A stretch of DNA of 64,000 nt from Cryptomeria japonica (GCF_030272615.1 NC_081405.1:612720920-612784919); one strand, 5' to 3'. Shown: positions 11,774 to 23,736, counted from the first letter of the stretch. The notes: generated by a model from the letters alone, not told the origin. Numbers and translations are program-made.

Positions 11774-12297
11774 TGTTGGTATGTGGCAACTGATCATGCA
11801 AGTAATGTACACTCGTTGGGCGGACGTTTCGATCGGAAGGGTTGGAGTACTTGGGAATCGAAGGATCCTAGCGAGTAGAGCTCACCAAAAACAATTCTCG
11901 CACGTGTATGAGAATACAAGAATACAAGTACGAGAATACATGTATGAGTATGAGAATACGTGAACAAGTACAAGAATATGAGTACAAGGAAAAGGTTATG
12001 ATAATATTCCTTTAGGGTTAGGGTTATTCTTTGTTGGTCAACTTTGTATGTTGCCCTAAAATTGAATGTTATAAGCGATTGGAATGTATAAGACATTGTA
12101 ATGGTGGTGTATTGATTTACTGGATAATAAGAAAAGATCAGATGGCTATGTTCTGTGGATGTATACCATCTTGGGTGAACCACATTAAATATTTGTGTTA
12201 TTTTGTGTTGTGTTGTATTGTTCTTCATCTTTTGTGTATTTGAATTTGCATATAATTGTCAATTTGTATTTTCTTTGGATCTACCTAAACCCTAACA
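11774..12297 (+). repeat. Copia-4 3' LTR (524 bp)
   Basis: Same ends as the 5' LTR, with the TATGAGAATA-like minisatellite at about 11,905-12,005 longer than in the 5' copy. It is preceded by AAGTGGGAGAT, a polypurine tract. Confidence 0.88.
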
Positions 12298-13020
12298 CAT
12301 GTGATTGCACCATTCAATGTAAATATAAAATAAACCATACCAAAAGAGACACCAAATTTGCATGGAGAAACCCTTCCAAGAAAAAACTCCACTAGAGAAC
12401 AAGGGCAAGCATATTAATATTCTTTGAAAGAGAGAACACCATAATAATAGAATTCACTACACTTATTTGAATGATCCTAGAGCTACTTGGAAACAATGAA
12501 CAACTGATTAATAAACAACTATGCCTTGGCTAAAATTATAGCCAAATGGGAGAGGAAAAACCATTGTTATTTTCTCAAAACAAGGGGCCAAAACCACTTG
12601 CAAAAACCCATGCCTTGGAGAATGAATAGCCAATAGAAATAATAAAAAAATAAATAACTCTTCAAATGACTCCTCATTGGTGCCAAATATAAAGCTACTT
12701 AGTCTTTACACATTCTAAGTGCTTCATAGCTTGCAGTGACTATTCAGATCCCCAAATGGGCATTTTTTCTCGTTCCAAACTTGATCTCCTTATGCATGAA
12801 CCTTCATGTCTCATTATGGATGTTGGAAAGAGTACATTTTATCCATTTTGATTTATATTTATTACCTCTTCATGTTCACCTCTTGAAAATGCAATTACAA
12901 ATAGCCATAAAGTACAAATATTTAATATTTTTCTCACATGTCCTAGGTAACACTTTCCAGATAACATGGAGACATGTGAATAGCTTGAGATTGCAAGCTT
13001 AATGTCACCTCATCCTAACA
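12298..13020 (-). repeat. Copia-3 3' LTR, right portion, with polypurine tract beyond
   Basis: Continues the LTR after Copia-4, starting with the CATGT duplication. It ends at TCCTAACA (13,020), and the minus strand immediately inside reads AAGTGGGATAA, a polypurine tract. Confidence 0.85.
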
Positions 13021-13189
13021 TTATCCCACTTGACATTATACATTGCAATTACATCCAAGAGATGTTGTACATCAACCATTATCAACCATTTCTCACACAA
13101 AGTGATATTGTACATCAACATGCTAGTACAAGCATGATACATATGATTCTTGGTCAAACATATAACACTCTAACTATCACATCCAGTCC

Positions 13190-13758
13190 TCATAGTTTGG
13201 CAATAAATACCAATGACATTACCAAGTATTTGTAACATACCACCTCCTTAGTATCATTCATAGACTCAGCTTCAAAGATGGATAAAGAAAATGTGAGCTG
13301 CTTCTTATTCATCCAACTCATTGCTCCTCTAAACAAAGTATATACATAGCCACTAGTGGACCTTTCATTGTCCAAGTCTCCTTCCCACTCTACATTAGTA
13401 AATACATGTATGTCTAATGAATTAGGCACATCGTTAGTACCATGATAAACCAAATAGTAATCAAAAGTACCTCGCAAATATCTAAATACCCGCCTAGCAA
13501 AAGTCTCATGCTTTTTACCAGGATTAGACATAAAGTTGCTCAAAACTCCCATTGCTTGGGCTATATCTAGTCTAGTGCAAATCATTGTATACATCAAGCT
13601 CCCAATGACACTAACATAAGGAACCTTAAAAATATCCTCATAATCATCATTAGAACTTGAACACAGTCTAAATTCAACTTAGTACCAACTAGAAAAGGAA
13701 TACTAATTAGCTTATAGTCATGCATATTAAACCTCTACAAAATAGTATTGTAGCAATG
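13190..13758 (-). pseudogene. Copia-3 RT end and RNase H
   Basis: Reads MYTMICTRLDIAQAMGVLSN, RVFRYLRGT and VEWEGDLDNERSTSGYV, then MSWMNKKQ. The usual AEY of RNase H is altered to FEAESM. The upstream part (about 13,600-13,758) is frameshifted. It is separated from the rest of RT by LTR-7. Confidence 0.8.
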
Positions 13759-13763
13759 CAAAT

Positions 13764-15269
13764 TGTACACCTTTATTAGTGTGTCAAATTTCACACTCTT
13801 CTAACACCTATTTTAGTATTTCCATTTCCTCTATGCATTGTGGTACCTTTATTTATTTAAATTAATATTATGGGTTTTATTTCACTTTATTACATCATCA
13901 CACTATTATCTGGGCCCTTGATGCTAGGTATGCCTTTTATTTCTTCAATATATAGATTTATCCTCAAGCCTACCCCAATTTCAAATTCCAAGACAAATTC
14001 CACATATCTATACATTATGGTTTGAGCTACTGAGAAGGAATCGGCATTAGAATCCCATTATCTTGCATTCCTCGAAAGTCAAAAAATGTTGTTAGGACTA
14101 GGGTGACCTATCACCCTAGTCCCACACTTTTTTCTTTGAATTTCAAGAGGATAAATTGGTGGTCTTATATAATTCAAATTCTACTTCGTGTGAATATATC
14201 ACAAACCTAAGTCGGCCTAAAGGTGATTTTAATTATGAAATCCCCATATAAGGAAGGCATCTCTCTCAATTCATTTTGATATCTAGGATCATCTTATCTT
14301 ATGCTAACATTATCATCCAATTCAAGAGCAATTCTTCTTCCTCGAGAGCATATTTGATTCAAGAAGAAACAAACTAGATCAAGGTATCTTCCATTTATGT
14401 CTTATCTATGATTTCATGATGGATTTTATGTGATTTATCATGTTATTGCATCAACACATGGAGGACTTGTCCTAAGAGCATTGCATCACCTATTGAAGGT
14501 ATAATCATCTACATTCAAGCATTTCAATTTTTGATCTAGCTTTGCCCTCAAAAGGCAAGATTTTCAATTTAATTCAAGTTCAATTTCAATTCACTTGTAG
14601 GGTTAATTCTGAACTTGGGGTTTGACGTAAGGCAAACCCCTATCCACAACTCCTTTTCTTTCCTCTTGTGTGTAGCTATAGATACCCAAAAGGGTCAAAA
14701 GATCTCAAAAAGCATCAAAAAAATGGTATAGGCTTGTCCTTAGAATCTGAACCTAGTTTTTATGAACTAGGGCAGTGGGTCGCTCCTGTCCTAGGACCAA
14801 GGCACCGGGGTGCCATGTTCTCCAAAATTTTGCATCATTTTTTAGTGGTGGCACTCAAACAATCTCAAGATCTAGATCTTCCGACATTAGCCCAACCTCA
14901 GAAGACTAAGGTGTTCTAGCACCCTAGTCCTCCCAGATCAACATTAGATTTCAATCATAGGTGCACAGTTATATTTCATGCTTAGTTTTGTGCATGTTAC
15001 AACATTTCTAATTATTTGTCAGTCATTCACAACAACTTAAGTATTTAATTTCTTTATGCCTTAGCCATAGTTTTGCACTAATTCGACATCTCCATAGTTC
15101 ATTCACTTTCGACAACAGCGAAGGAATAGAAACCCTAGAAGTGTCATTTGACTCTCTTTTACAAGAGCTAGTCATATAGGATCACTCCTCTAGGTGATTT
15201 CGTATTCCAATGTTATTGTGAAAGTGTATCTTGGTCTTATGTCCTACTCGATTCTATTTTCATACAATA
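13764..15269 (+). mobile_element. LTR-7: 1.5-kb LTR-like insert in Copia-3 RT, flanked by CAAAT
   Basis: CAAAT is present at 13,759-13,763 and 15,270-15,274, where the Copia-3 RT stops and resumes. The insert begins TGTACACC and ends CATACAATA, so its right end is not the canonical CA. A TATA-like CCATATAAGG at about 14,242 supports a plus-strand promoter-bearing LTR. No protein family is recognisable; an 83-codon open frame at 14,668 is probably chance. Confidence 0.62.
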
Positions 15270-15945
15270 CAAATATCAACACACTTACTCTGGCTAAACC
15301 AAAGATTTTTGTGAACCCAATCTCTGCTAATCTCCATTCCAAGAATATATTTTGTAGTCCCCAAGTCTTTCATATCAAATGTGCCAAAAAATTGAGCCTT
15401 GAATTCTCTACTCATCACCTTATTGTTACCCATAAGCAACATGTCATCAAAATATAAGACAATGATTAGTATCTGATCATCAATAATCTTAATATAAACA
15501 CAATGATCTTTCTCACTCCTCTTATAACCCAACTTCAATACAAAAGTATCAAACTTTTGGTACCACATCCTAGGTGGTTGTTTAAAACCATAAAAAGATC
15601 TCTTTAACTTGCGAACCAATTGTTCTTTCCCTTTCACAACAAAACCATCAAGTTGTCACATATAAATCTCCTCAAGATCCCCATGCAAGAAAGTTATTTT
15701 AACATCCATTTGCTCTATTTCAAAATCACAAGCAGCACCAATAGACAATAGAAATCTAATAGAAGTCTTTTTTGCAACAAGAGAGAAAATTTTACCAAAA
15801 TCAACTCCCTCTCTTTGGGAGTAGCCCTTGGCCACCAGTTTGGCCTTGTATTGCTCTAATTGTCCATATGTTCCAAACTTCTTTTTAAATACCCTCTTGT
15901 GTTCAATGGGATTTCATCATTTGGAAAAACTTACAAGACCCTAGG
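15270..15945 (-). pseudogene. Copia-3 reverse transcriptase
   Basis: Open from 15,637: VRKLKRSFYGFKQPPRMWYQ, then LYFDDMLLMG with both catalytic Asps (YFDD), and MKDLGTTKYILGMEI. Earlier RT motifs upstream (15,640-15,945) are present only in broken frames. The frame is cut by LTR-7 just after FSQSKCV. Confidence 0.82.
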
Positions 15946-16381
15946 TGTCACAACTATCTAAGTTCATCTCCTCCTACATTGCCTACATTCAAGACTTAGT
16001 TTCCTCTAAAGAGAGAGCCTTCCTAAAGGATCTAGGTTCATTGTTAGTGCTTAACAAAGCAAATATACAATGGAAATATGGCGGGCTATACCTTTCAATT
16101 GGATTTTGTTGCCTTGTGGACCTCCTCAAGGTAGGAGTAATGGGATTAACATGTTCATCTTCCTCTGCATGCTAATCCTGCACATCATTTGAACTCTTTG
16201 AACCCTCTTCTTCTTCTCCATTTTCAAATCCATCTATTTGTTCTTCCACATGTGCATCTTCCTACTTCTCAATCTTTATTTCAAAGTGCATTGTCTTTGT
16301 CTTCACCTTTGGTTGTTCTTCAACTAAGTAAGCTCAAAACTCCCTAAAAATAACATCTCTAGAAAAAATCATTTTTTCGGG

Positions 16382-17180
16382 TTAGAGGATTCCAAAGCTT
16401 ATTTTTACATTTTCATTGTAACCAACGAAGATGCATTTCTGAGCCTTTGGATCTAGTTTAGATTGCTTCTCTTGAGGCACATGAATGAAAGTCTCACAAC
16501 CAAAGACCCTTAAGTGTACAATTGATGGCTTTCTACCAGTCCACACTTCATAAAGAGTTTTGTTAGTAAGAGTTGAACAAGGAGATCTGTTGATCAAATA
16601 ACAAGCAATACCAACAATTTCTACCCAAAAGCATCTATCAAAATTAGCACCACTCAACATGCCCCTAACTCTTTCCATTATGGTTTGGTTCATTCTTTCT
16701 GCTACCCCTTTTTTGTTGGGGAGTGTAAGGAGTATTCTTTTTTCGAACAATACCTGCATGCATATAGAACTCATCAAATTCCCTTGAATAATATTCACCC
16801 TCATTGTCATTTCTCAACACTTTTATTTTAATATCTTATCGCTTTTCCACTAAGGCCTTATATTTCTTAATCTTAGTGAAAATTTCAGATTTAGAATATA
16901 CAAAATAAATCCAAGTGTATCTTGAGAAACCATCAATGAAGGAAACATAGTACCAAGATTTACCCAAGGAAACAACATCCACTAGACCACACACATTTGA
17001 ATGAATAATCTCAAATGATCTCTTTTCCTTATACATTCCTTTAGGAAATGATGTTCTATTCTATTTAGCAAACACACAATGCTCACAAAAATCATTTTTC
17101 CAGCAAAATAATTAGAAAGACTGTAAATCAACTTTTTATGTAGAATGGTCCTAAGACCTTTTTCACCAGTGTGACCCAAT
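16382..17180 (-). pseudogene. Copia-3 integrase
   Basis: Three overlapping frames give IHSNVCGLVDVVSLG, then a degraded core, then GVAERMNQTIMERVRGML and CYLINRSPCSTL. The first catalytic Asp (HSDVCG in relatives) reads Asn, consistent with a G-to-A change. The catalytic Glu is present. Confidence 0.8.
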
Positions 17181-17182
17181 CT

Positions 17183-17580
17183 CTAGTGCCACATCATACA
17201 TGTATTTTTATTGCTAGTTACATTGGAAGAGTTACAAAAAGTAGAGGAATTAAGCCTAAACAAAGTCCCTATTTGAGATCCTTTAGCTATCACCAAAGTC
17301 CCTCTTACCAACTTGCAACTAGACTTGTCAAATGTCACATGCACTCCAGAATCATTCAACTTGAATACAGAAAGAATATTTTTCGCAAGTTTTGGAATGC
17401 AAAACTTTATCAATGGTTTTTACTCTTCCATTATTGAAACGCAATTTTACCTTTCCTTTACCAGCAACCTTCTTTGTATTGTTGTCACCAAGAAAAACAT
17501 CTCCCCCATCATATGCTTTGTAAAAGGAAAACCACTTGTTGTGAGGAGTCATGTGGTAGGAGGCACCTGAATCAATAAGT
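17183..17580 (-). pseudogene. Copia-3 protease region
   Basis: Reads MTPHNKWFSFYKAYDGGDVF and GKGKVKLRFNNGR, the part of a Copia protease after the active site. A second frame gives LNDSGVHVTFDKSSCKLVRG. The DSGA active-site region at about 17,570 is broken by stops. Confidence 0.75.
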
Positions 17581-17599
17581 CAAGCATCATTACTAAAAA

Positions 17600-18445
17600 T
17601 GTTAGTAGAAAATAAACAAAGCATCAGAATCGTCATCAAAGGACTTTTCTATGGAGAAATCAACATTTTTTTTCTTAACTCTATATTCATTTTTTACATG
17701 CCTTCTTTTCCCACAATTCCAACACTTCTCTCTTTCTGGGGGTCTTCAATTGTCCTTTAGACTTCTCCCTCTTTTTATCCCCTTTAGGCCCATTTTCTTT
17801 GGACCTTCCTCGCACATGTAAGGCATCTTGGGAGATACATTCATAGAATTTCTTCTCACCTCTTCTAAAAGAAGTGACAATCAAGTTGTCCATCTTTGGC
17901 TTTATACTACCACGGTTAATAGCAACAATAAGATATTCTCAAGATTTGGGAAAAGAGCAAAGAAATAAGATACATTTATCTTCATCTTCTAATTAACATC
18001 TATCAATGCAAGCTGCCTTATAATCAAATTAAAAACATTCAATGATTTGTAAAAGATTCATTGTCTTTCATTTTCAAAGAATATAACCTTCTTTTGAGAT
18101 ATAACTTACTAGACAAACTTTTAGATTGATAAATGTCACCAATCCTCTTTCACAACTTGTATCCAATGTCTTCTACAAAGACATTCAAAAGGATGGAATC
18201 CAAAGTAGATTCCTCTGGTTTCTTTTCATGTGAAACTAGTAACCACTAATCTCTTTCCTCCAAAAGATCTTCCATTTTCAGTTTCCACATCTTGTAGCCA
18301 TTGTCTCAAAATTTGTGCAAGAAGTAGAAGTCATGGCTTTCAATCCCCTCCTCAAATCTGCAAAACCACACAACAAAAGCTCCCAATGCAATAGCAAACC
18401 TTCAACACTTAAAGAGAAAGGCGTTCCCCTCTCGACATAATTGTT
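17600..18445 (-). pseudogene. Copia-3 gag with damaged zinc knuckle
   Basis: Near 17,690-17,740 the minus strand encodes CWNCGKRRHVKNEY, where the last zinc-binding Cys has become Tyr. Upstream to the primer-binding site is gag-like sequence with frequent stops. Confidence 0.7.
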
Positions 18446-18446
18446 A

Positions 18447-18458
18447 GCTCTAATACCA
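18447..18458 (-). promoter_or_regulatory. Copia-3 primer-binding site
   Basis: The minus strand reads TGGTATTAGAGC, the Met-tRNA-type site with one change from TGGTATCAGAGC, two bases after the LTR end. Confidence 0.8.
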
Positions 18459-18460
18459 AA

Positions 18461-19257
18461 TGTTGAGAAACAAGGTGAAGTAAGCTTGCAATATTAAATT
18501 TCTTATGTGATTGCAAATCTGAAACTAAATTTAAAATGAATATATGATTGCAACATTCAACATAAATATAAAATCAACCATACCAAAAGAGACACTAGAT
18601 TTATGTGGACAAACCCTTTTGAGAAAAAATTCCACTAGAGAACGAGGGCAAGTATATTATTATTATTCTTTAAAAGAGAGAACACCACAAAAATACACTT
18701 CTCCAAATGATCCCTCAACTACTTGGAAAAAATGAACAACTGATGATTAAACAACTATGTCTTGGTTTCAATTTATAGACAAATGGAAGAGGAAAAACCA
18801 TTGTTGTTTTCTCAAAGCAAGGGGTCAAAACCACTTGCAAAAAATCACACCTTGGAGAATGAATAGCCAATAGACATAATATATTAATAAATAAATATTC
18901 AAGTGACTCCTTATGGGCACCAAACCCAAAGCCACTTAGACTTTACACATTATGAGTGCTTTGTAGCTTGCGGTGATTATTTAGATCCCCAAATGAGCAC
19001 CTTTTCTCCTCCCAAACTTAATTTTCTTATACATAACCCTTCATTTCTCATTATGGACATGGGAAGAAGTGTATTTTATCCATTTTGATTTAAATTTATC
19101 ACCTCTTCATGTTCACCTCTTGAAAATGCAATTACAAATAGTCATAAATTACAAATATTTAATATTTTTCTCACATGTCCTAGAGAACACTTTCCAAGGA
19201 ACATGGAGACATATGAATGGTTTAGGATTGCAAGGTTAATGCTACCTTATCCTAACA
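18461..19257 (-). repeat. Copia-3 5' LTR (797 bp)
   Basis: The minus strand starts TGTTAGGATAAGG and ends CTTGTTTCTCAACA. It aligns over its length with the two parts of the left LTR (3,960-4,063 and 12,303-13,020), including the shared CCATACCAAAAGAGACAC stretch. Confidence 0.88.
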
Positions 19258-19262
19258 TAGAA

Positions 19263-19935
19263 CTCCTTAGTGAAATGGAGTGGTGGAAAGGAAGAACAGG
19301 ACTGTTCGGCAGATGACAAGAACCATGTTGAAGCAGACATAGTTATCGAATATGTGTTCGAGAGAAGCTTGTCAAACAATAGTATATATTTTGAACATAG
19401 CTCAGATTAGGACAAGGACTACAAAGACACCATATGATTTATGGAAAGGGAGATCAACATTAGTTAGGCACCTGAAAAAATTTGGAAGCAAATGCTACAT
19501 CAAAAGAGGAACAAAATTTGAGTAAATTTGATTCTAAACCTGATAAAGGTAATTTTCCTCATTATTCTATGACAAGCAAGGCTTATGAATGTTATAACAA
19601 AGATTGAGGAGAGTAGTGGAAAGTGTCAATGTGAGTATGGAAGAATCGTTACAATCACTTGAGGTTCTGGAAGAAGATGACAAGGTTGAATCAGTCCACA
19701 GATTTGATGAACACTCAAGAAGTGAATCAAAGATTACAAGTACTAAGACTCTGGCAAGGTATGTGTAGAAGAATCATTTTGAAGATCAGAACATAGGAGA
19801 TAAAGACAGTGTTGTTCACACCCAAAGAACAATAGAGAAAACAAGTGAATAGATACATTTTGCCTTGTTGTCAAAGATTGAACCAAACAGCTATGCATAG
19901 GCTAGCAAGGAGAAAGGTTACAAGAGACTATGTAA
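19263..19935 (+). pseudogene. Copia-2 integrase right fragment and linker
   Basis: Resumes with TP, two stop codons in place of the usual glutamines, then NGVVERKNRT carrying the catalytic Glu. Beyond about 19,360 the integrase C-terminus is largely unrecognisable, with many stops. Confidence 0.72.
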
Positions 19936-20640
19936 GAAGAGTTGTCTCAGATTAAGAAAAATGAAACATGGGAGTTGGTTCCAAGACCTAAAGACAAGAA
20001 TGTTATTGGTACCAAATGGGCCTTTAGAATTAAATTGAATGAAGAAGGAAAGGTGATCCGAAATAAGGCCAAATTAGTATGCAAAGGATATGCTCAAGTC
20101 AAAGGAGTGGATTTTGAGGAGACATTTGCTCTGGTGGCAAGATTAGAGGCTATCAAAATGTTTTTAGCATTGTCAACATTTAAGAACTTCAAGGTTTATC
20201 AAATGGATGTTAAATTTGCATTTTTGAATAGAGAGTTGGGGGAAAAGGTTATATTGAACAACCAGGAGAGTTTTAGTGTTAAGACAAACTAGATTTCGTG
20301 TGTGGATTAAAGAAGGCTTTGTATAGACTCAAGCGAGCTCCAAGGGTGTGGTATTCCAGATTGGATAGGTATTTGTAGCAACAAGGTTTTATGAGAGGTG
20401 CAAACAACAATATGTATATAAAATCAGTTGGTGATCGGTTGTTGATTGTAGTGGTTTATGTTGATGGCATTATCTTTGGAGAAAGCAGTGATGTCATGCT
20501 TAAAGAGTTTTGGGATGCAATGCAAAAGGAGTTTGATATGTCAATGCTTGGTGACTACAGATTTCTCAATTAGAAAAAGATATTCATTTTTCAAACCAAG
20601 TACATAAAGGAGATGTTGAGAAAGTTCAAGATGGAAGAGT
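19936..20640 (+). pseudogene. Copia-2 reverse transcriptase
   Basis: Reads NETWELVPRPKDKNVIGTKW, then GYAQVKGVDFEETFALVARL and VYQMDVKFAFLN (first catalytic Asp region). Stops and frameshifts occur near 20,292, 20,380 and 20,574. The catalytic box reads YVDG instead of YVDD, so the third Asp is lost. Confidence 0.82.
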
Positions 20641-21292
20641 GTGAACCAGTAATACACCTATGGTTACTAGATGTAAGTTGAGTAAAGATGATGATTTTGT
20701 TCCAACAAATCATACTTTATACATGCCAATGATTGGTAGCTTGTTGTATGTGATTGCATCCAGACTGGATATCATGCAAGTGGTTGGTATAATTGTCATG
20801 TTTCAAGCAACACCTAAGGAAACTCACTTCAAGGTAGTGAAGAGGATTTTCCAATACCTAAAAGCAACAATAGATTTTGATTTGTGGTATCTTAGGAACG
20901 AGTTTAGTTTGACTACATACACTAATGCAGATTGGGTTGGATGTATAGATGACCAAAAGAGTACAAGTGGAAAAGCATTCTTTCTTGGTGATAGTTTAGA
21001 GTCATGGTTGAGTAAAAAGCAAGATTCAATGTCCCTATCTACTACAGAAGTAGAATACATTGCAACAATTTCTTGTTGCACTCAAGTATTATGGATGGAG
21101 CAAAATCTGAATGAGATGAAGGTAGAGTTTGATGAGCCTGTTTCATTTTTTTGTTCTAGTACAAGTGTTATTAATATTTCAAAGAATTTAGTGATGCATT
21201 CAAGAACAAAACATATTGCAATTGAGTATCATTTTCTAAGAGAAAATGTTGCAGGTAAAGAGGCGATGTTGGAGTATGTTGAGTTTAAATAA
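20641..21292 (+). pseudogene. Copia-2 RNase H region
   Basis: A 210-residue open stretch starting at 20,660 contains YTNADWVGCIDDQKSTSGKA, SWLSKKQDSMSLSTTEVEY and HSRTKHIAIEYHF, the usual Copia RNase H order. It is the best preserved part of Copia-2 and ends in TAA at 21,290-21,292. Confidence 0.82.
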
Positions 21293-21689
21293 CATATTAC
21301 AAATATTTTCACAAAAAACCTTCTTAAGGAGACCTTTGAGTATCTCTTAAAGAAGTTGGGGGTGGTTGTTCCCTCCTTTTAAATCAAGAAGAAGTACAAG
21401 TTGAGGGGGAGTATTGACTCCTTGCCACAAGTAGACTTGGTGGTCTTGCCGAGTGTTTCAGAACTTGGTTGTGCAAAATCAAAAGATCAGAGTGTGGACT
21501 TAGGAGGAGTCTATTTGAGAGAGGTTTTTGAATTGTTGTTGATGTCGAGGGGGGAGAAATGAAACTCAAAATGCTAGAATGCTAAGAGGGAGAGAGGTTC
21601 AGTTATTTCAGATAGAGAGAGTTTCTGATCTTGACATATTAAATTTGTGTTGATGTGCCAACACCATTTTGTTGTTTGTCATCAATGAT

Positions 21690-21950
21690 AGAGGGGGAGA
21701 TTGTTGGACATATGTTGTCATTGATGTCAAAGGAGTGTTGTCTTTTATGTCAGAGGGGTGTCAAGTGTGTTCTTTTGTGTTATTTAATTGCTGCATCATT
21801 AAGATCTGTTAAAACTGCATTGATGTTTAAAGGTTCATATTTGGAGAAGCTATTAATGAAAATTAATGTTTGATTAAGTTGAAACTGCGATATACTGATT
21901 CAACCCCTCCTGCCCCCCTCGCTGCCCCCTCCGCCCACCCCCATATTTTG
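21690..21950 (+). repeat. Copia-2 polypurine tract and start of 3' LTR
   Basis: AGAGGGGGAGAT at about 21,690-21,701 is followed by TGTTGGACATATG at 21,702, the form typical of SIRE/Maximus-like LTR starts. The LTR seems truncated in a C-rich stretch near 21,905-21,945; its true end is not determined. Confidence 0.65.
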
Positions 21951-23649
21951 CACCCTTCAGTGCTGATGTGGCAAGTTGCATGATGAGTCACATCTCCAAA
22001 CCTTAGTTGTAGATAGATGAGAGGCCAGCTCACATTTCTGAAAAAAATAGAGGCCCAAGGATATTCCATGCAACCTCTACATGCTCACAAAGTTAGTCTG
22101 CACAACTACTGACCCCTCTCCAAATGCACTTTGTTAGTGTTCTATGTAATATTAGAGTACAATGCACCTTATATATTGCCCATTTCACTCGTGATGCAAA
22201 ATGACATATTTGTTGACTATCTACAAGTCAACACACCCCTAAAAATGGTCGCAGCCACAATTACTGTGTCACTGTCTTGACAGGGAGAAGGTTCTATTCT
22301 CATTCATCATACAAGTACTCCATGTCAGGTCTGTCAGCTACCCGAGTGCAAGAAATGTCTTACTAACAATATTTCCAATTGATTTAATAGCCATTTGGTA
22401 TCACTGATATAATTCATAAATTCTGGAGGCTTGAAACCAAATTCTTAAACAAGTGAACTTAGGTCTCCGTGTAACTCATTTGGACCTTTTACCTTTCAAT
22501 CCATGACTTATTTAATGCTTCTTTGTTCATTCTGGATAGATGATGCAGATGATTATATGATGTTTAGTGGTCAGTCGACAAATGAAGGAGATCACTTTCA
22601 GCCTGCATAATTTTTTTGTCATGGATTGCAAACAAACAAAAAAATAAAGTTTGCCTGGAAGAGGGCCAGTTCAGTTAATCAGTCAGCAGTGTGATAAGCA
22701 TTTACAACTTCAGCATTGAGTTCTACATCAACAGAATTTTTCCTTCATATTAAAGGCGTTTCTACCTGTTGCCCTAAAGCATTTATTTGTAAAACTGCCA
22801 GCTAAAAGATTACCAATGTAGCAAATAATAATGGTTTTGTGGAAGTATGTGCTTGAGATAAGTCACAATCTGTTGACCTTGATTAGCAATTGAAAGAAGA
22901 GACATTTTGCAAAATTGCCATCATAAGATATCAATTACATTCTACAGAGAAAACTGAGAGAAGTGCTATGCGTCAGAAATGAAAAGCCAATACATATCTC
23001 TGACAACACAGGGGAATAGATGTTAAATTTAATAAATAGAATTATTTGCAAAACTTTAATATGCTCGAATATGATACAGATATTCAGGCCACCCAACTGC
23101 ATGGAACTGCCGGGCAGCTTATGAAATTTAGCAGTGCTCCAACCTGCATTGCTGTTTTATGAATTTACTCCAATATCATAGAACAAAAGCACACATACAG
23201 CAACCAACAAATTGCTGCAGTATTGACACTAGTCCCACCTCGTAATCTATAGACTGTTATGCAGTGGGATTTTACAAATTAACTGATGTTGAGCCTTTAA
23301 TACAATGTGAAAAAGGGTAATGCTCCTGCTCTCTACCCTCCAAATTACAACCTTTGATTAGCGAAACAGCACGGATTCCTACCTGAATAAACTGACTGGG
23401 AAAATCCAGTGCAGTAGCCTAAGCATGATTGTGTTTTTCCTGGAGGGTTCTACAAATCAAATATACTGTGGAAACGCCTTGGTTCTTCAGTCTCCAAAGA
23501 CTGATAAAAAAGTTCCAATCAATGAGCATAAGCTACAAAGTTAAACCCTATCTTGCATATATGGAGCACTGGCTCATCAAAGAAGTGGAGCATAATAATC
23601 ATGTAGAGTCTGAATTTCACAATATTTGTAAATCCTTGTTAATACTTGA
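21950..23649. other. Downstream flank of ABCD1, probable 3' UTR and intergenic DNA
   Basis: No coding region recognised. The part next to 23,649 should hold the 3' UTR of the minus-strand gene. A minus-strand AATAAA at about 22,787-22,782 is one possible polyadenylation signal, 0.86 kb after the stop; this is weak. Confidence 0.5.
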
Positions 23650-23736
23650 TCAAGGTTTGATAGAACGAAGTTCCCAACTGCCTTCTCCATCAATCAGTCG
23701 TAATTCCATTGAGTGGAAAGGTATAAGGGCAGGCCT
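23650..23736 (-). CDS. ABCD1: ABCD1 last exon with stop codon
   Basis: Encodes [19 protein letters not shown] and ends in WELRSIKP followed by TGA at 23,652-23,650. The acceptor is TTGCAG. The C-terminus is a few residues shorter than I remember for the Arabidopsis protein, which has a short variable tail. Confidence 0.94.
   Translation of the reverse strand, partial: RPALIPFHSMELRLIDGEGSWELRSIKP

Larger units (their letters stand above)
4064..12297 (+). mobile_element. Copia-4: plus-strand Copia inserted in a Copia-3 LTR
   Basis: 5' LTR 4,064-4,552 and 3' LTR 11,774-12,297, both starting TGTTGGTATGTGGC and ending CCTAACA. The flanking 5 bases are CATTT on the left and CATGT on the right, a target duplication with one later change. 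The intact Copia-3 LTR at 18.5 kb shows the empty site. Gag, protease, integrase, RT and RNase H are in Copia (TNT1-like) order. RT is interrupted by LTR-5 and LTR-6. Confidence 0.9.
3960..19257 (-). mobile_element. Copia-3: minus-strand Copia with both LTRs, TSD TAGAA
   Basis: TAGAA occurs at 3,955-3,959 and again at 19,258-19,262, immediately outside the two LTRs. The right (5') LTR is 18,461-19,257. The left (3') LTR is 3,960-13,020 once Copia-4 and its duplication are removed. The internal part carries gag, protease, integrase, RT and RNase H remnants in minus-strand order. It is inserted in the integrase of Copia-2. Confidence 0.9.
3785..21950 (+). mobile_element. Copia-2: outer plus-strand Copia split by Copia-3
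   Basis: The left fragment (about 3,785-3,959) encodes part of the integrase core up to STPR. The right fragment (19,258 onward) resumes the same frame with TP and NGVVERKNRT after one copy of the TAGAA duplication. RT and RNase H follow, then a polypurine tract and the start of a 3' LTR. The left half upstream of integrase is missing. Confidence 0.82.
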
